A stretch of DNA of 64,000 nt from assembly GCA_014804645.1 (NCBI GenBank), contig JAAUZI010000076.1, positions 56,227 through 120,226 of the forward strand, written 5' to 3'. Below, piece after piece: positions 40,922 to 49,992 of the stretch (the first letter of the stretch is position 1; every line of letters starts with the position of its first letter). A program made the translations under genes and the position numbers. The notes beneath the pieces were generated by a model. It saw only the letters and a list, made by a program, of their open reading frames with translations, was not told the origin of the DNA and searched no databases. The DNA comes from Lachnospiraceae bacterium (GTDB lineage Bacteria; Bacillota; Clostridia; Lachnospirales; Lachnospiraceae).

Positions 40922-41323
40922 ATGGATTTTTTCTTAATGCTACTTGTTACAGTAATGGTTCCCACATGGTACCTATTTCCAAGTAGAATAATTTCTATGA
41001 CATTTAATTCGTTCAGCAAGTCAATCACCATAAAAAATGATAAATGGGCTGAATTGTTAATTGCAGAAAAAAATACTTGGGGAATTGAAACTGATCCTGG
41101 AAAAAGGAATAAAATGTCATTCTGGGGCTTAATCGGATATGTGATATTTCTTCCGCAAATTTTTTTTATGCCGTATAATTGGTGGGTTTATATTAAAACA
41201 GGATCAGGGAAATGGTGTGAGGCAGAACAAGCATATCTGGCAGTGGCGATGCTATATTATTTTACTGCATTGTTCATCAAACTTAAAGAAGCAAATAAAT
41301 TTAGTAAAGGAGAGATATGGTAA
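40922..41323 (+). CDS. Small membrane protein of unknown function
   Basis: This 133-residue AT-rich protein has membrane segments at about 2-20, 72-95 and 110-125 (FFLMLLVTVMVPTWYLF, LIGYVIFLPQIFFMPYNWW). AAAGGG precedes ATG by 7 bases. Base composition is more AT-rich than the neighbours, which may indicate recent arrival. No family is recognised. Confidence 0.55.
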   Translation: MDFFLMLLVTVMVPTWYLFPSRIISMTFNSFSKSITIKNDKWAELLIAEKNTWGIETDPGKRNKMSFWGLIGYVIFLPQIFFMPYNWWVYIKTGSGKWCEAEQAYLAVAMLYYFTALFIKLKEANKFSKGEIW

Positions 41324-41475
41324 TATATCAAAAGCTGTTTTTAGGAGAAAACCAATGTTTTATAATATAGGCAAGCTCCATTTGTATAGAGATGTATGAG
41401 CATTCATCAAAATTTCCCAGATAGACAATTGGAACACTTTTCCGAAAGGGGAGAAAAATATTCAGAAAACTCAAA

Positions 41476-41511
41476 TTGACAGTTGACATCGGCTGTCAAT
41501 TTTGTTACACT
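41476..41511 (+). promoter_or_regulatory. Promoter and inverted repeat upstream of guaB
   Basis: TTGACA (41483-41488) and TACACT (41506-41511) are 17 bp apart. TTGACAG (41476-41482) and CTGTCAA (41493-41499) form an inverted repeat around the -35, a possible operator. Confidence 0.65.
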
Positions 41512-41546
41512 CGAATGCAAATCAAAACACAGGTGACTGCGGAATG

Positions 41547-43038
<1,492 letters not shown>

Positions 43039-43069
43039 GCTCAAGTTGGAATTTTAAGGAAAATTGGTC

Positions 43070-43098
43070 TTGCAACAACACGGCAAATGCATTATAAT
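43070..43098 (+). promoter_or_regulatory. Promoter of the flagellin-like gene
   Basis: TTGCAA (43070-43075), 17-bp spacer, TATAAT (43093-43098). This is a housekeeping-type promoter rather than a sigma-28 flagellar one. Confidence 0.75.
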
Positions 43099-43158
43099 GT
43101 AGATTAAGAAGAGACTCGGAATTTTGCGCAGACTATTCTGTACAGGAAAGGAGCATGC

Positions 43159-43920
43159 ATGAATATATCGAGCGTGAGTAATGTAAACTCCATATACGGG
43201 AAAATAGCAAGCGGAAAGAGAATCCAGACAGCGGCGGATGATGCGTCCGGACTTGCCATATCCAATGAACTGAAGCGGAATAACAATGGGCTGGATGTAG
43301 GCGCTTCCAATATCCAGGATGGAATCGGCGTAGCCAACATTAAGGACGGGGCGCTGGGAAGCATGCAGGATGCGTTGCAGCGGATTCATGAACTCAGCAT
43401 CAAGGCCTCCAACGGGCTGTATGGTGATGATGAGAAACAGATGATTCAGAAAGAGGTTGACCAGCTTTTAGAGGGCATCCAGTATACGGCCACTGCGACA
43501 CAGTTCAACGGCATGAAACTGCTGGACGGAAGCATGGCGGATATGGATATCGCAATGAATGCCGATGGAACGGGCATAAAGATTCAGATGGAAAACCTAT
43601 CGCTGAAGTCGCTTGGACTTGAGGGATACAATGTCACCGGAGATTTTGACATTGGCGTCATTGAGAACGCTATGAAAAAAATCAGCGAGGCAAGGAGCAG
43701 CACCGGAGCGTACACCAACGCCATGGAGCACGCTTACAATTACAATACTTCGGCGTCCTATAATCTTCTGAGCGCCAGGAGCCGGATAGAGGATCTGGAT
43801 ATCCCGACAGCGGTTTCCGAGCAGAAGAAAAACAAACTGCTGGATGACTATCGCATGGGTATGCTGCGCATGAAGATGCAGAATGATACACTGATTACCA
43901 AGATGTTTGGCAGCATGTAA
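43159..43920 (+). CDS. Short flagellin-like protein (orphan)
   Basis: The 253-residue protein has flagellin D0/D1 sequence (IASGKRIQTAADDASGLAIS, SNIQDGIGVANIKDGALGSM, LQRIHELSIKASNG) and the C-terminal D1/D0 helices (NLLSARSRIEDLDIPTAV). The N-terminus begins MNISSVSNVNSIYGK, about 15 residues shorter than usual, so the D0 helix that packs in the filament is truncated. The central D2/D3 region is short. No other flagellar gene is present here. It may be a minor filament component, a secreted variant, or a remnant. It has its own housekeeping promoter. Confidence 0.85.
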   Translation: MNISSVSNVNSIYGKIASGKRIQTAADDASGLAISNELKRNNNGLDVGASNIQDGIGVANIKDGALGSMQDALQRIHELSIKASNGLYGDDEKQMIQKEVDQLLEGIQYTATATQFNGMKLLDGSMADMDIAMNADGTGIKIQMENLSLKSLGLEGYNVTGDFDIGVIENAMKKISEARSSTGAYTNAMEHAYNYNTSASYNLLSARSRIEDLDIPTAVSEQKKNKLLDDYRMGMLRMKMQNDTLITKMFGSM

Positions 43921-43955
43921 GCGGAAGACTATTTAATACAGCAAATGAGATTTTA

Positions 43956-43990
43956 TTCCGATGGGCATGAACTGCTCATCGGAATTCTTT
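43956..43990 (+). terminator. Terminator of the flagellin-like gene
   Basis: TTCCGATG (43956-43963) pairs with CATCGGAA (43977-43984), followed by TTCTTTT. Confidence 0.82.
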
Positions 43991-44108
43991 TAACAGGAAA
44001 TGAAGAATTGTTCCTTATAAAAAGCATATAGAGGATCAATTGGCGCAATAGCACAAGTGCAGCTTGCGCTATGCGGGGGTATAATGTTGGCAAAAAATGG
44101 AAAATGGC

Positions 44109-44135
44109 GGAACCTTTTTCAGCTTTTATGTATCT
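44109..44135 (+). promoter_or_regulatory. ECF-type promoter of the sigma-factor gene (autoregulation)
   Basis: GGAACC (44109-44114), TTTTT, GTATCT (44130-44135) with a 15-bp spacer, identical in layout to the promoters at 29500 and 45805. It lies 68 bases before the sigma-factor start codon. Confidence 0.85.
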
Positions 44136-44202
44136 ATTACATATAGGCTATTTTTTTCAAATCGCGAAAGATGCTAAAAGACGTAGAAAGAGGTTTCGGA
44201 CG

Positions 44203-44655
44203 ATGAAACAAATTGAATTTTGTGAGCGGGTCAGTCAATACAGACACCAATTTTACATAACTGCTTTTGCCATACTGGGAAATGAGGCAGACGCGGAGGA
44301 TGCTGTCTGTAATGCCATTTTGAACGGGTATGAGCATCTGGCACAATTGAAAAATCCGAAGAAGTTTAAATCATGGATGCTCACCATTACGAAAAATGAG
44401 GCTTTGAAACTCTGTCGCAAGAGAATGGAACTCCCGGGGGATGAAAATGTGGAGCGGCTGATGCAGCCAACCTATGACAGCCATAACGAATTGTGGGATA
44501 TTGTACAATCGTTAAAGGATGAATATCGCATCGTCATAGTGCTCTTCTATTACAACGTGCGGGATATTTCCCAAGTGCTGGATATCTCCATAGGAACGGT
44601 TAAATCACGCCTGGATCGCGGAAGAAAGCTTTTGAAGGATGCTTTGGGTGAATAG
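44203..44655 (+). CDS. ECF-type RNA polymerase sigma factor
   Basis: This 150-residue protein has region 2 (QFYITAFAILGNEADAEDAV, KFKSWMLTITKNEALKL) and region 4 (LKDEYRIVIVLFYYNVRDIS, LDISIGTVKSRLDRGRKLL), without sigma regions 1 and 3, as in ECF factors. The start at ATG 44203 follows AGAGG; the longer frame to 44071 would run over its own promoter. The following anti-sigma gene starts 12 bases downstream. Its targets probably include the two LysM genes. Confidence 0.9.
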   Translation: MKQIEFCERVSQYRHQFYITAFAILGNEADAEDAVCNAILNGYEHLAQLKNPKKFKSWMLTITKNEALKLCRKRMELPGDENVERLMQPTYDSHNELWDIVQSLKDEYRIVIVLFYYNVRDISQVLDISIGTVKSRLDRGRKLLKDALGE

Positions 44656-44667
44656 GTGGAATCGGAT

Positions 44668-45753
44668 ATGAATAAATTTGACAAGAAAATGAAAGAACTT
44701 TTCAAAAACATAGAGGCTCCGGCATCCTATGATGAGAAAGTGGACAAGATTCTGCTTGATATCATGAAGAAGGATGAAACTATTCTGGAAAAGAAAACAA
44801 ATAGCAGGTTAATCCCCCGGATCGCTATTTGTCTGCTCTGTATTGTCTGCGCTGTCTCGTTGTACACCTTGGACGTCCATGCGGATCTCTTTTCTTTTTT
44901 TAAGGAAACGATATTGGATTTTCTGGGAAGAGGTAGTTCCGGGGAGGACATCTCGGATATGGGTGTGGAGAGCGAAAAACTGTCGGTGGACAGCAAGCCT
45001 GACCTGATGATGGAGCTGCAGGAAACTGTCATTGACAGCCACAGTATATATCTGCTGGTGAAAATAACGGCGCCCTCCAATATCCAGTTTGAGGAAAATG
45101 TGTTGTTTGATTATTTCTGTTTTTGCAAGGGGGCAAATTATAATGTGAATCAACTCCTTGGCGGCTCGCTCTCCTGTGAACTGCTGGAGGTGAGTGAACA
45201 GTACCCCAACATAGCCACCTATGTGGTCAGTAAGGTATTTGATGAGACTTTGGAAGAGGGCAGCGAAGTGACCGTATGTTTCAAGGATCTGACAAGGGAC
45301 CCCTATTCTTCCGACCCGGAGCTGCTGATAAACGGATTATGGAGCCTGACTTTTCCCTATTCTCCCACGGTCACTGACCATATAGAGCTGGAGGGCGGCC
45401 CGGATATGGTGTTTTCCTATATAAACACAACGGCGGAGTTAATAGGCATTGAGATATCTCCCGTTGGGATCTTGGTGCGTGCCGATGTTTCTAATTTTCC
45501 CCAGGACGAGCTGGGGGTCTCGGACACTACGATTGCCATCAGGCTGAAGATGATTGACGGAAGCGAGTTAATAGTGGTGAGTCATGATCCCGAAGAAACG
45601 GGGTATATCCAGGGCGGCAGCGTATCCTTTAGCGAAGAAGGAGAAAAAACGTACCAGCAGGATAATCTGGAATTCAGCGGTATGATTAATATTGCAAAGG
45701 TAGTGGGAGTATACATAGAAGATCTGTATGTACCTGTACACGAAGTGGAATGA
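44668..45753 (+). CDS. Membrane anti-sigma factor (DUF4179-like)
   Basis: The 361-residue protein starts MNKFDKKMKELFKNIEAPAS (cytosolic sigma-binding segment), has one membrane helix (about residues 50-70: IAICLLCIVCAVSLYTL), then a large extracellular beta-rich domain with DSHSIYLLVKI and VLFDYFCF. This is the layout of DUF4179 anti-sigma proteins that accompany ECF factors in clostridia. ATG 44668 follows AGGTGGA; GTG 44656 is an alternative. It lies right after the sigma gene and presumably holds it inactive until an envelope signal arrives. Confidence 0.85.
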   Translation: MNKFDKKMKELFKNIEAPASYDEKVDKILLDIMKKDETILEKKTNSRLIPRIAICLLCIVCAVSLYTLDVHADLFSFFKETILDFLGRGSSGEDISDMGVESEKLSVDSKPDLMMELQETVIDSHSIYLLVKITAPSNIQFEENVLFDYFCFCKGANYNVNQLLGGSLSCELLEVSEQYPNIATYVVSKVFDETLEEGSEVTVCFKDLTRDPYSSDPELLINGLWSLTFPYSPTVTDHIELEGGPDMVFSYINTTAELIGIEISPVGILVRADVSNFPQDELGVSDTTIAIRLKMIDGSELIVVSHDPEETGYIQGGSVSFSEEGEKTYQQDNLEFSGMINIAKVVGVYIEDLYVPVHEVE

Positions 45754-45804
45754 CTAAAGCGTCTCCCAGTGGCAGTGGTACTCCCTCAAAAAAATAAAAT
45801 CTCG

Positions 45805-45831
45805 GGAACCTTTTTATTCTCATAAGTATCT
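45805..45831 (+). promoter_or_regulatory. ECF-type promoter of the LysM gene at 46134
   Basis: GGAACC (45805-45810) and GTATCT (45826-45831), 15-bp spacer. Conservation with the 29500 promoter extends about 60 bases downstream. The resulting leader is about 295 nt and includes the inverted-repeat structure at 45947-46090. Confidence 0.85.
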
Positions 45832-45946
45832 TATTAATATAGGCAGGAAAACTGCGCGATGTAGCAAAGGAACCGTCCGGGTGGCGGAAAATACAGAACT
45901 GCGGTGTTCCTGACCAGCATAGCTCGGCCCGCAGGAGGGCATATAC

Positions 45947-46090
45947 TGACTAACATTAAGATTTCCCAATTTCCGCACAGCACATGTCGCATAATTGGGC
46001 AGATGTAGTTTATCAAAGATAAACTACAGTAGTTTGCCATTTGGCAAACTACATTGCACTGTGCGGAAAGGAAAATCTAATCGTTAGTGA
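45947..46090 (+). repeat. Large imperfect inverted repeat with two tandem hairpins (gap 45754-46133)
   Basis: The outer arms begin TGACTAAC (45947) and end GTTAGTGA (46090); they pair over about 32 bases with a few mismatches, including the perfect 11-bp segment TTTCCGCACAG (45970-45980) / CTGTGCGGAAA (46059-46069). Inside are two hairpins with related arms: GTAGTTTATC/GATAAACTAC (46005-46027) and GTAGTTTGCC/GGCAAACTAC (46029-46052). It lies in the leader of the LysM gene. It could be a MITE-like insertion or an RNA switch, since the two hairpins' arms can exchange partners. Confidence 0.8.
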
Positions 46091-46133
46091 GTATAAGATG
46101 GCTATGACTTTATATTACATGGAGGAATGAGAA

Positions 46134-47537
46134 ATGAAGAAAAAGGTTTTAGCGTTGTTATTGGGAGGGGTAATGGCAGTCGGTACCCTCTCCATGCAGA
46201 TGCCTGTGATGGTGGAGGCCATGACCAGTGATGAATGTGACTATTATTCGGAAAACCACATCAAGTCATGTGAGGTTGCCACTGTGGACGGGCAACTCAC
46301 TGTGACAATTGACATTGAGGAATTTGAAACCAGAACCTCTAATGGCGGGGTGACGCTTTATGCGTTTGAAAAACCATTGGAGAAACAAACAAACGATTGG
46401 GGCGGCGAGGACTATCCCGTATACGAACAAAGAGGGTGGTCAGGGGAGTTAGATATTGATAAAAGCGGAACATATACTTTTACTGGCCTCACGGGTGGTA
46501 AAACGTATTATGTATACGCCATAGCCTATGACCTGCATGGACTGCAGCCCTCGGAAGATTCCGGTCAGCATTATGCGGCATATCTTGGTTCTGGTAGGAC
46601 CGCCGGCAAAGTCTTCACTGTGGAAGAGTGTGACGGGAGTTACTCAGATAAGCACATCACGTCAAGTGAGGTTACTGCCATTGACGGAAAGCTTGCAGTG
46701 ACGATTGACCTTGCGCTCGAACATGAAAATAGTTATTTTGCTCTTTATGCGTTCGATGAACAATTAAAGGAGCGTTCTGACGGTTTTGCAGGTATATATG
46801 ATCCTGTGTCGGGGGAAATTGTGTTTAGAGATGATCTTCCATTTTATCCTATTTTTTTAGAGACCCCTGTAGCAAGTAAGGATATTTATGAGGGAAGCGG
46901 TACTTATACTTTTACGGAGCTTCCAGCTGACAAGACTTATTATGTATATTGCATTGTTTTTGATCATCATGAGGCGATGGGAGAGGGCGAATGGGGTGAA
47001 GATGCCGTGTACACTCATTGGGCAGCGTATCTCGGGTCCAATAGTTCCGGCAGCCAGGGAGGCGGCTCTGCCAATACTCCCTCCGGCAGCGCCCCCTCTA
47101 ATACCGCCAAAACGGCAGAGTCAGCGATAATCGGCCAGATCAAAACAGCGGAGACCGGTTCCACTGTTACCATGGAGGGTACCACTACCCTGTCCAATTC
47201 GGTTATGAAGGAACTGCTGAAAAAGGGCGACGTATCTCTAAAACTTGAGTTCACATACAATGAGGAGGATTATGTGATCGTGATCCCCGCTGGCGCGGCT
47301 CTCGATAACGACATTCCCTGGTATGGCCCTCTGTATCTGGCCCAGCAGTATGGAAACAGCGCAGGGACTGCGGCTCCCGCAGCAGCCGAGGCAGGCGGAG
47401 TTTATGAGGTGAAACGCGGCGACACCCTGAGCAAGATCGCAGCGGCAAACAACATGACGCTGAAACAGCTGCTGGCCAAGAATCCCCAGATCAAGGACGC
47501 GAATAAGATTTCTGTAGGACAGAAGATCAATCGGTAA
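46134..47537 (+). CDS. Secreted LysM-domain protein, paralogue 2
   Basis: The 467-residue protein has a signal peptide (VLALLLGGVMAVGTLSMQM), two tandem repeats of about 130 residues (each ending in GTYTFT..L....TYYVY and then AAYLGS; about residues 33-160 and 160-305), a Gly/Ser linker, the about-75-residue module seen in paralogue 1 (LSNSVMKELLKKGDVSLKLE, NDIPWYGPLYL), and a C-terminal LysM (YEVKRGDTLSKIAAANNMT). It is under the same ECF-type promoter as paralogue 1. It probably binds peptidoglycan outside the cell. Confidence 0.86.
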   Translation: MKKKVLALLLGGVMAVGTLSMQMPVMVEAMTSDECDYYSENHIKSCEVATVDGQLTVTIDIEEFETRTSNGGVTLYAFEKPLEKQTNDWGGEDYPVYEQRGWSGELDIDKSGTYTFTGLTGGKTYYVYAIAYDLHGLQPSEDSGQHYAAYLGSGRTAGKVFTVEECDGSYSDKHITSSEVTAIDGKLAVTIDLALEHENSYFALYAFDEQLKERSDGFAGIYDPVSGEIVFRDDLPFYPIFLETPVASKDIYEGSGTYTFTELPADKTYYVYCIVFDHHEAMGEGEWGEDAVYTHWAAYLGSNSSGSQGGGSANTPSGSAPSNTAKTAESAIIGQIKTAETGSTVTMEGTTTLSNSVMKELLKKGDVSLKLEFTYNEEDYVIVIPAGAALDNDIPWYGPLYLAQQYGNSAGTAAPAAAEAGGVYEVKRGDTLSKIAAANNMTLKQLLAKNPQIKDANKISVGQKINR

Positions 47538-47569
47538 ATTTCCGAGCGGCAGCAGCCGGATATATACTA

Positions 47570-47603
47570 TGCCGGGCCACTGTGCAAAATCGGTGGTCTG
47601 GCA
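47570..47603 (+). terminator. Hairpin after the LysM gene
   Basis: TGCCGGGCCAC (47570-47580) pairs with GTGGTCTGGCA (47593-47603) with two G-U pairs, followed by TTTAC. This is a weak terminator. Confidence 0.55.
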
Positions 47604-47639
47604 TTTACTGCGTAATTGAAGAAATAGTTCAAATATTGC

Positions 47640-47668
47640 TTGTATTTCTCTTCTGTATATGCTACTAT
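47640..47668 (+). promoter_or_regulatory. Promoter in the 47538-47861 gap
   Basis: TTGTAT (47640-47645), 17-bp spacer, TACTAT (47663-47668). It gives a leader of about 190 nt for the Rpn-type gene; I see nothing else notable in this AT-rich gap. Confidence 0.5.
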
Positions 47669-47861
47669 ACTTTCAAAGCATATATTCTTTTCACTGTTGA
47701 TGAATCACTTCTGTTTTCAGAACATCGGAAAATCTATGCTTGGAATTCAAAAAGAGAGCAACTGAATACTGGCAGGAGATTTTTGGATATGGTATCTGAA
47801 ACGTATTTGATATCTTCTGCGCATCGGTGTGATCATTCACACGGACTCAAGGAGGTACAAA

Positions 47862-48890
47862 TTGAAGAAAAAGCAGGTAGAAGACACTTATTTATCGCAG
47901 GCTGTGGCTGTAGCGCAGAATGCCGCTGCCTATGACACCAATGTAAAGATTCTGCTGGCGGATAAGCAGATTTTGGCGAGGATCCTGAAATATACGATAG
48001 CGGAATTTCGGGATATGGACATCCCGGACATTATTGGTTGTATCTGTGATGATATTCAGGTCGCCGCCATTCCGCTGGACCCGGGTCTGACAAATCTGGG
48101 CCGGATTGCGGAGGATAAGACGGAGGATAATGTTTCGGGAGAGGGTATGATATGTTTTGATGTGCGTTTCCATGCTTATCTTGCGAAAGAAGAGATGAAG
48201 TTCTTAGTTAATTTGGAGGCGCAGAGGCTGACAAGCCATGGTTCTTTGGGGTATTATCTGGAAAATCGCATTATATATTATATTGCTCGGATGGTCTCTG
48301 CTCAGAAGAACACGGAGTTTTGCGGGTCGGATTATGATGGGATGAAGAATGTGCGGAGCATCTGGATATGTATGGACAACGGGAAAGAAAGCGATTCTAT
48401 TGAGGAAATCAGTCTGGAACGAAAAACAGTGTTTGGGAAAAAGAAGAATCCCCGCAGAATCGGGTTAATGCAGGGGATTATAGTCAATATCCGAAATGAT
48501 GTAGGGGGTGAAACCTCTGAAAATCCCTTGATCTCGATGCTGGAGACATTATTTTCCAAGATGGATGTGGAGAAGAAAAAGGAGATACTGGAAAGAGTGT
48601 ACGGCATGGTCATGACTGTAGAGATAGAAAGGAGGATGCAGGAGATGTGCAATTTTTCGGAGGGTATTATAGAAGATAGCTGGAATGAAGGATGGAATAA
48701 GGGAATTACTCAGGGAATTACTCAGGGAATCACTCAGTCGATACTGGATTTGCTGGAGGAAATGGGCGATATCCCGGTGGATATTCGTAGCCGTATTTCT
48801 GCGGAGGGCGACACGGAAACTCTCAGGGTATGGCATAAGGCAGCAGCCAGGGCAGAAAACCTTTCGACTTTTCGTGAGATTTTGTCTTAA
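47862..48890 (+). CDS. Rpn-family nuclease / PD-(D/E)XK transposase-like protein
   Basis: The 342-residue protein starts at TTG 47862, six bases after AAGGAGG; an ATG at 47829 exists but without such a site. The start KKKQVEDTYLSQAVAVAQNA and the middle VRFHAYLAKEEMKFLVNLEA with QRLTSHGSLGYYLENRIIYY fit the PD-(D/E)XK_2 (Rpn) family of recombination-promoting nucleases. The C-terminal helical part has short GITQ repeats (NKGITQGITQGITQ), a feature of these proteins. They are often called transposases, but no terminal repeats or insertion-sequence ends are seen here. Confidence 0.75.
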   Translation: MKKKQVEDTYLSQAVAVAQNAAAYDTNVKILLADKQILARILKYTIAEFRDMDIPDIIGCICDDIQVAAIPLDPGLTNLGRIAEDKTEDNVSGEGMICFDVRFHAYLAKEEMKFLVNLEAQRLTSHGSLGYYLENRIIYYIARMVSAQKNTEFCGSDYDGMKNVRSIWICMDNGKESDSIEEISLERKTVFGKKKNPRRIGLMQGIIVNIRNDVGGETSENPLISMLETLFSKMDVEKKKEILERVYGMVMTVEIERRMQEMCNFSEGIIEDSWNEGWNKGITQGITQGITQSILDLLEEMGDIPVDIRSRISAEGDTETLRVWHKAAARAENLSTFREILS

Positions 48891-48969
48891 GTTCTGCGGC
48901 GAACTTTGGCTTATCAGATTTTTTTGTTTCCGTACTTGCCAAAACGCTCCAAACCATGTACTATATAAG

Positions 48970-49094
48970 TAATCGTTACACGACTGGCGGAAGACAGCGC
49001 AGCTGTTATGGGATGACCCATGGGGAGTGCAAACGTAGAATAAGCCGACCGCCTGGGCAGCCACCTTGACTGTGTGTGCCCAGGTGGTCTTTTT
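48970..49094 (+). promoter_or_regulatory. ZTP (pfl motif) riboswitch with terminator
   Basis: The aptamer holds both conserved cores: GACTGGCGG (48982-48990) and CCGCCTGGGCA (49049-49059), with a variable hairpin between (ATGGG/CCCAT, about 49009-49022). The 3' core CCTGGGCA (49052-49059) also pairs with TGCCCAGG (49077-49084), followed by TTTTT (49090-49094), so ligand binding can prevent the terminator from forming. ZTP accumulates when 10-formyl-THF is short. The riboswitch controls two genes that use and follow that step. Confidence 0.9.
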
Positions 49095-49130
49095 CACTCA
49101 TTATTAACAACTCAAAACAGGAGGTAGTGT

Positions 49131-49838
49131 ATGTTATCACTAAAGCAGGAACTGGAAAACAATACATATCCCGGCAGGGGTATCGTGATCGGTTTGACGC
49201 CGGATGGAACCAGAGCTGTGACGGCTTATTTTATCATGGGTAGAAGCGTCAACAGCCGCAATCGGATCTTTGTAACGGATGGGGAGGGCATCCGCACTCA
49301 GGCCTTTGACCCGGCCAAGTTGGTGGATCCCAGCCTGGTTATCTATGCGCCGGTGCGTGTGCTGGGCAACAAGACCATCGTGACCAATGGGGATCAGACT
49401 GACACGATCTATGAGGGCATGGACCACCAGCTGACCTTTGAACAGTCTCTGCGCAGCAGGGAATTTGAGCCCGACGGTCCCAATTTTACGCCGAGAATTT
49501 CCGGTATTATGCATATTGAGAATGGTGGATACAGCTATGCCATGTCCATCTTAAAGAGCAATCACGGCGACGGCTCCTCCTGCGTGCGAAACACCTTTGC
49601 CTATGAGACGCCGCTGGCTGGTGAGGGACATTTCATCCACACCTATATGCACGATGGAAATCCGCTGCCCAGCTTTGAGGGCGAGCCTAAGTTGGTGGAG
49701 ATGATGGACGATATGAACGCGTTCACAGACATGCTGTGGAACAGTCTGAATGAGGAGAACAAGGTGTCCCTGTTTGTACGTTATATCGACATTTCCACCG
49801 GGCAATATGACACTCGTATCATAAATAAAAACCAATAA
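49131..49838 (+). CDS. IMP cyclohydrolase (PurO-like)
   Basis: The 235-residue protein starts SLKQELENNTYPGRGIVIGL and has RNRIFVTDGEGIRTQAFDP, NGDQTDTIYEGM and GPNFTPRISGI, matching the stand-alone IMP cyclohydrolase (PF07826) that closes FAICAR to IMP. It is unrelated to the PurH N-terminal domain. It stands just downstream of the ZTP riboswitch, and the AICAR transformylase follows at 49993. The two reactions are normally fused in PurH. It has no membrane or signal segments. Confidence 0.92.
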   Translation: MLSLKQELENNTYPGRGIVIGLTPDGTRAVTAYFIMGRSVNSRNRIFVTDGEGIRTQAFDPAKLVDPSLVIYAPVRVLGNKTIVTNGDQTDTIYEGMDHQLTFEQSLRSREFEPDGPNFTPRISGIMHIENGGYSYAMSILKSNHGDGSSCVRNTFAYETPLAGEGHFIHTYMHDGNPLPSFEGEPKLVEMMDDMNAFTDMLWNSLNEENKVSLFVRYIDISTGQYDTRIINKNQ

Positions 49839-49850
49839 AAATGCGGAATG

Positions 49851-49868
49851 GAGGTTCCAAGGAACCTC
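49851..49868 (+). promoter_or_regulatory. Leader hairpin variant before the 90-nt element
   Basis: GAGGTTCC (49851-49858), AA, GGAACCTC (49861-49868), flanked by TGCGGAATG (49842-49850) as at guaB and the permease. The change T to C in the arm is compensated by A to G in the other arm. Confidence 0.75.
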
Positions 49869-49874
49869 TAAACA

Positions 49875-49964
49875 GTATACTCCCGGACAGCACACTGATC
49901 CTTGTTCGGACAGCAAAGCGGCCGAATATGGATCACTGGCCCTGTGTGATGTCAGGGAGTATAC
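49875..49964 (+). ncRNA. Structured RNA element before the AICAR transformylase gene, copy 2 of the 90-nt element
   Basis: P1 pairs GTATACTCCC (49875-49884) with GGGAGTATAC (49955-49964). CACAC (49891-49895) pairs with GTGTG (49944-49948), and 49897-49909 pairs with 49922-49934 (13 positions, one mismatch and one G-U). The bulge ACTGGCCCT (49935-49943) opposite a single T is identical to the gatA copy. Helix sequences differ at many positions yet still pair, which is the pattern of compensatory change. It lies between the IMP cyclohydrolase and AICAR transformylase genes. Confidence 0.8.
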
Positions 49965-49992
49965 GGAACTTTAAATTAGGAGAAAAACAATT

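Noticed and set aside
46005..46052. CRISPR-like repeats from the GTAGTTT arms
   Set aside because: Only two short palindromes without spacers or cas genes; they are better explained as tandem hairpins.
47862..48890. Insertion sequence called from the Rpn-type (transposase-like) gene
   Set aside because: No terminal inverted repeats or target duplications were found around it, and Rpn proteins are often not mobile themselves.
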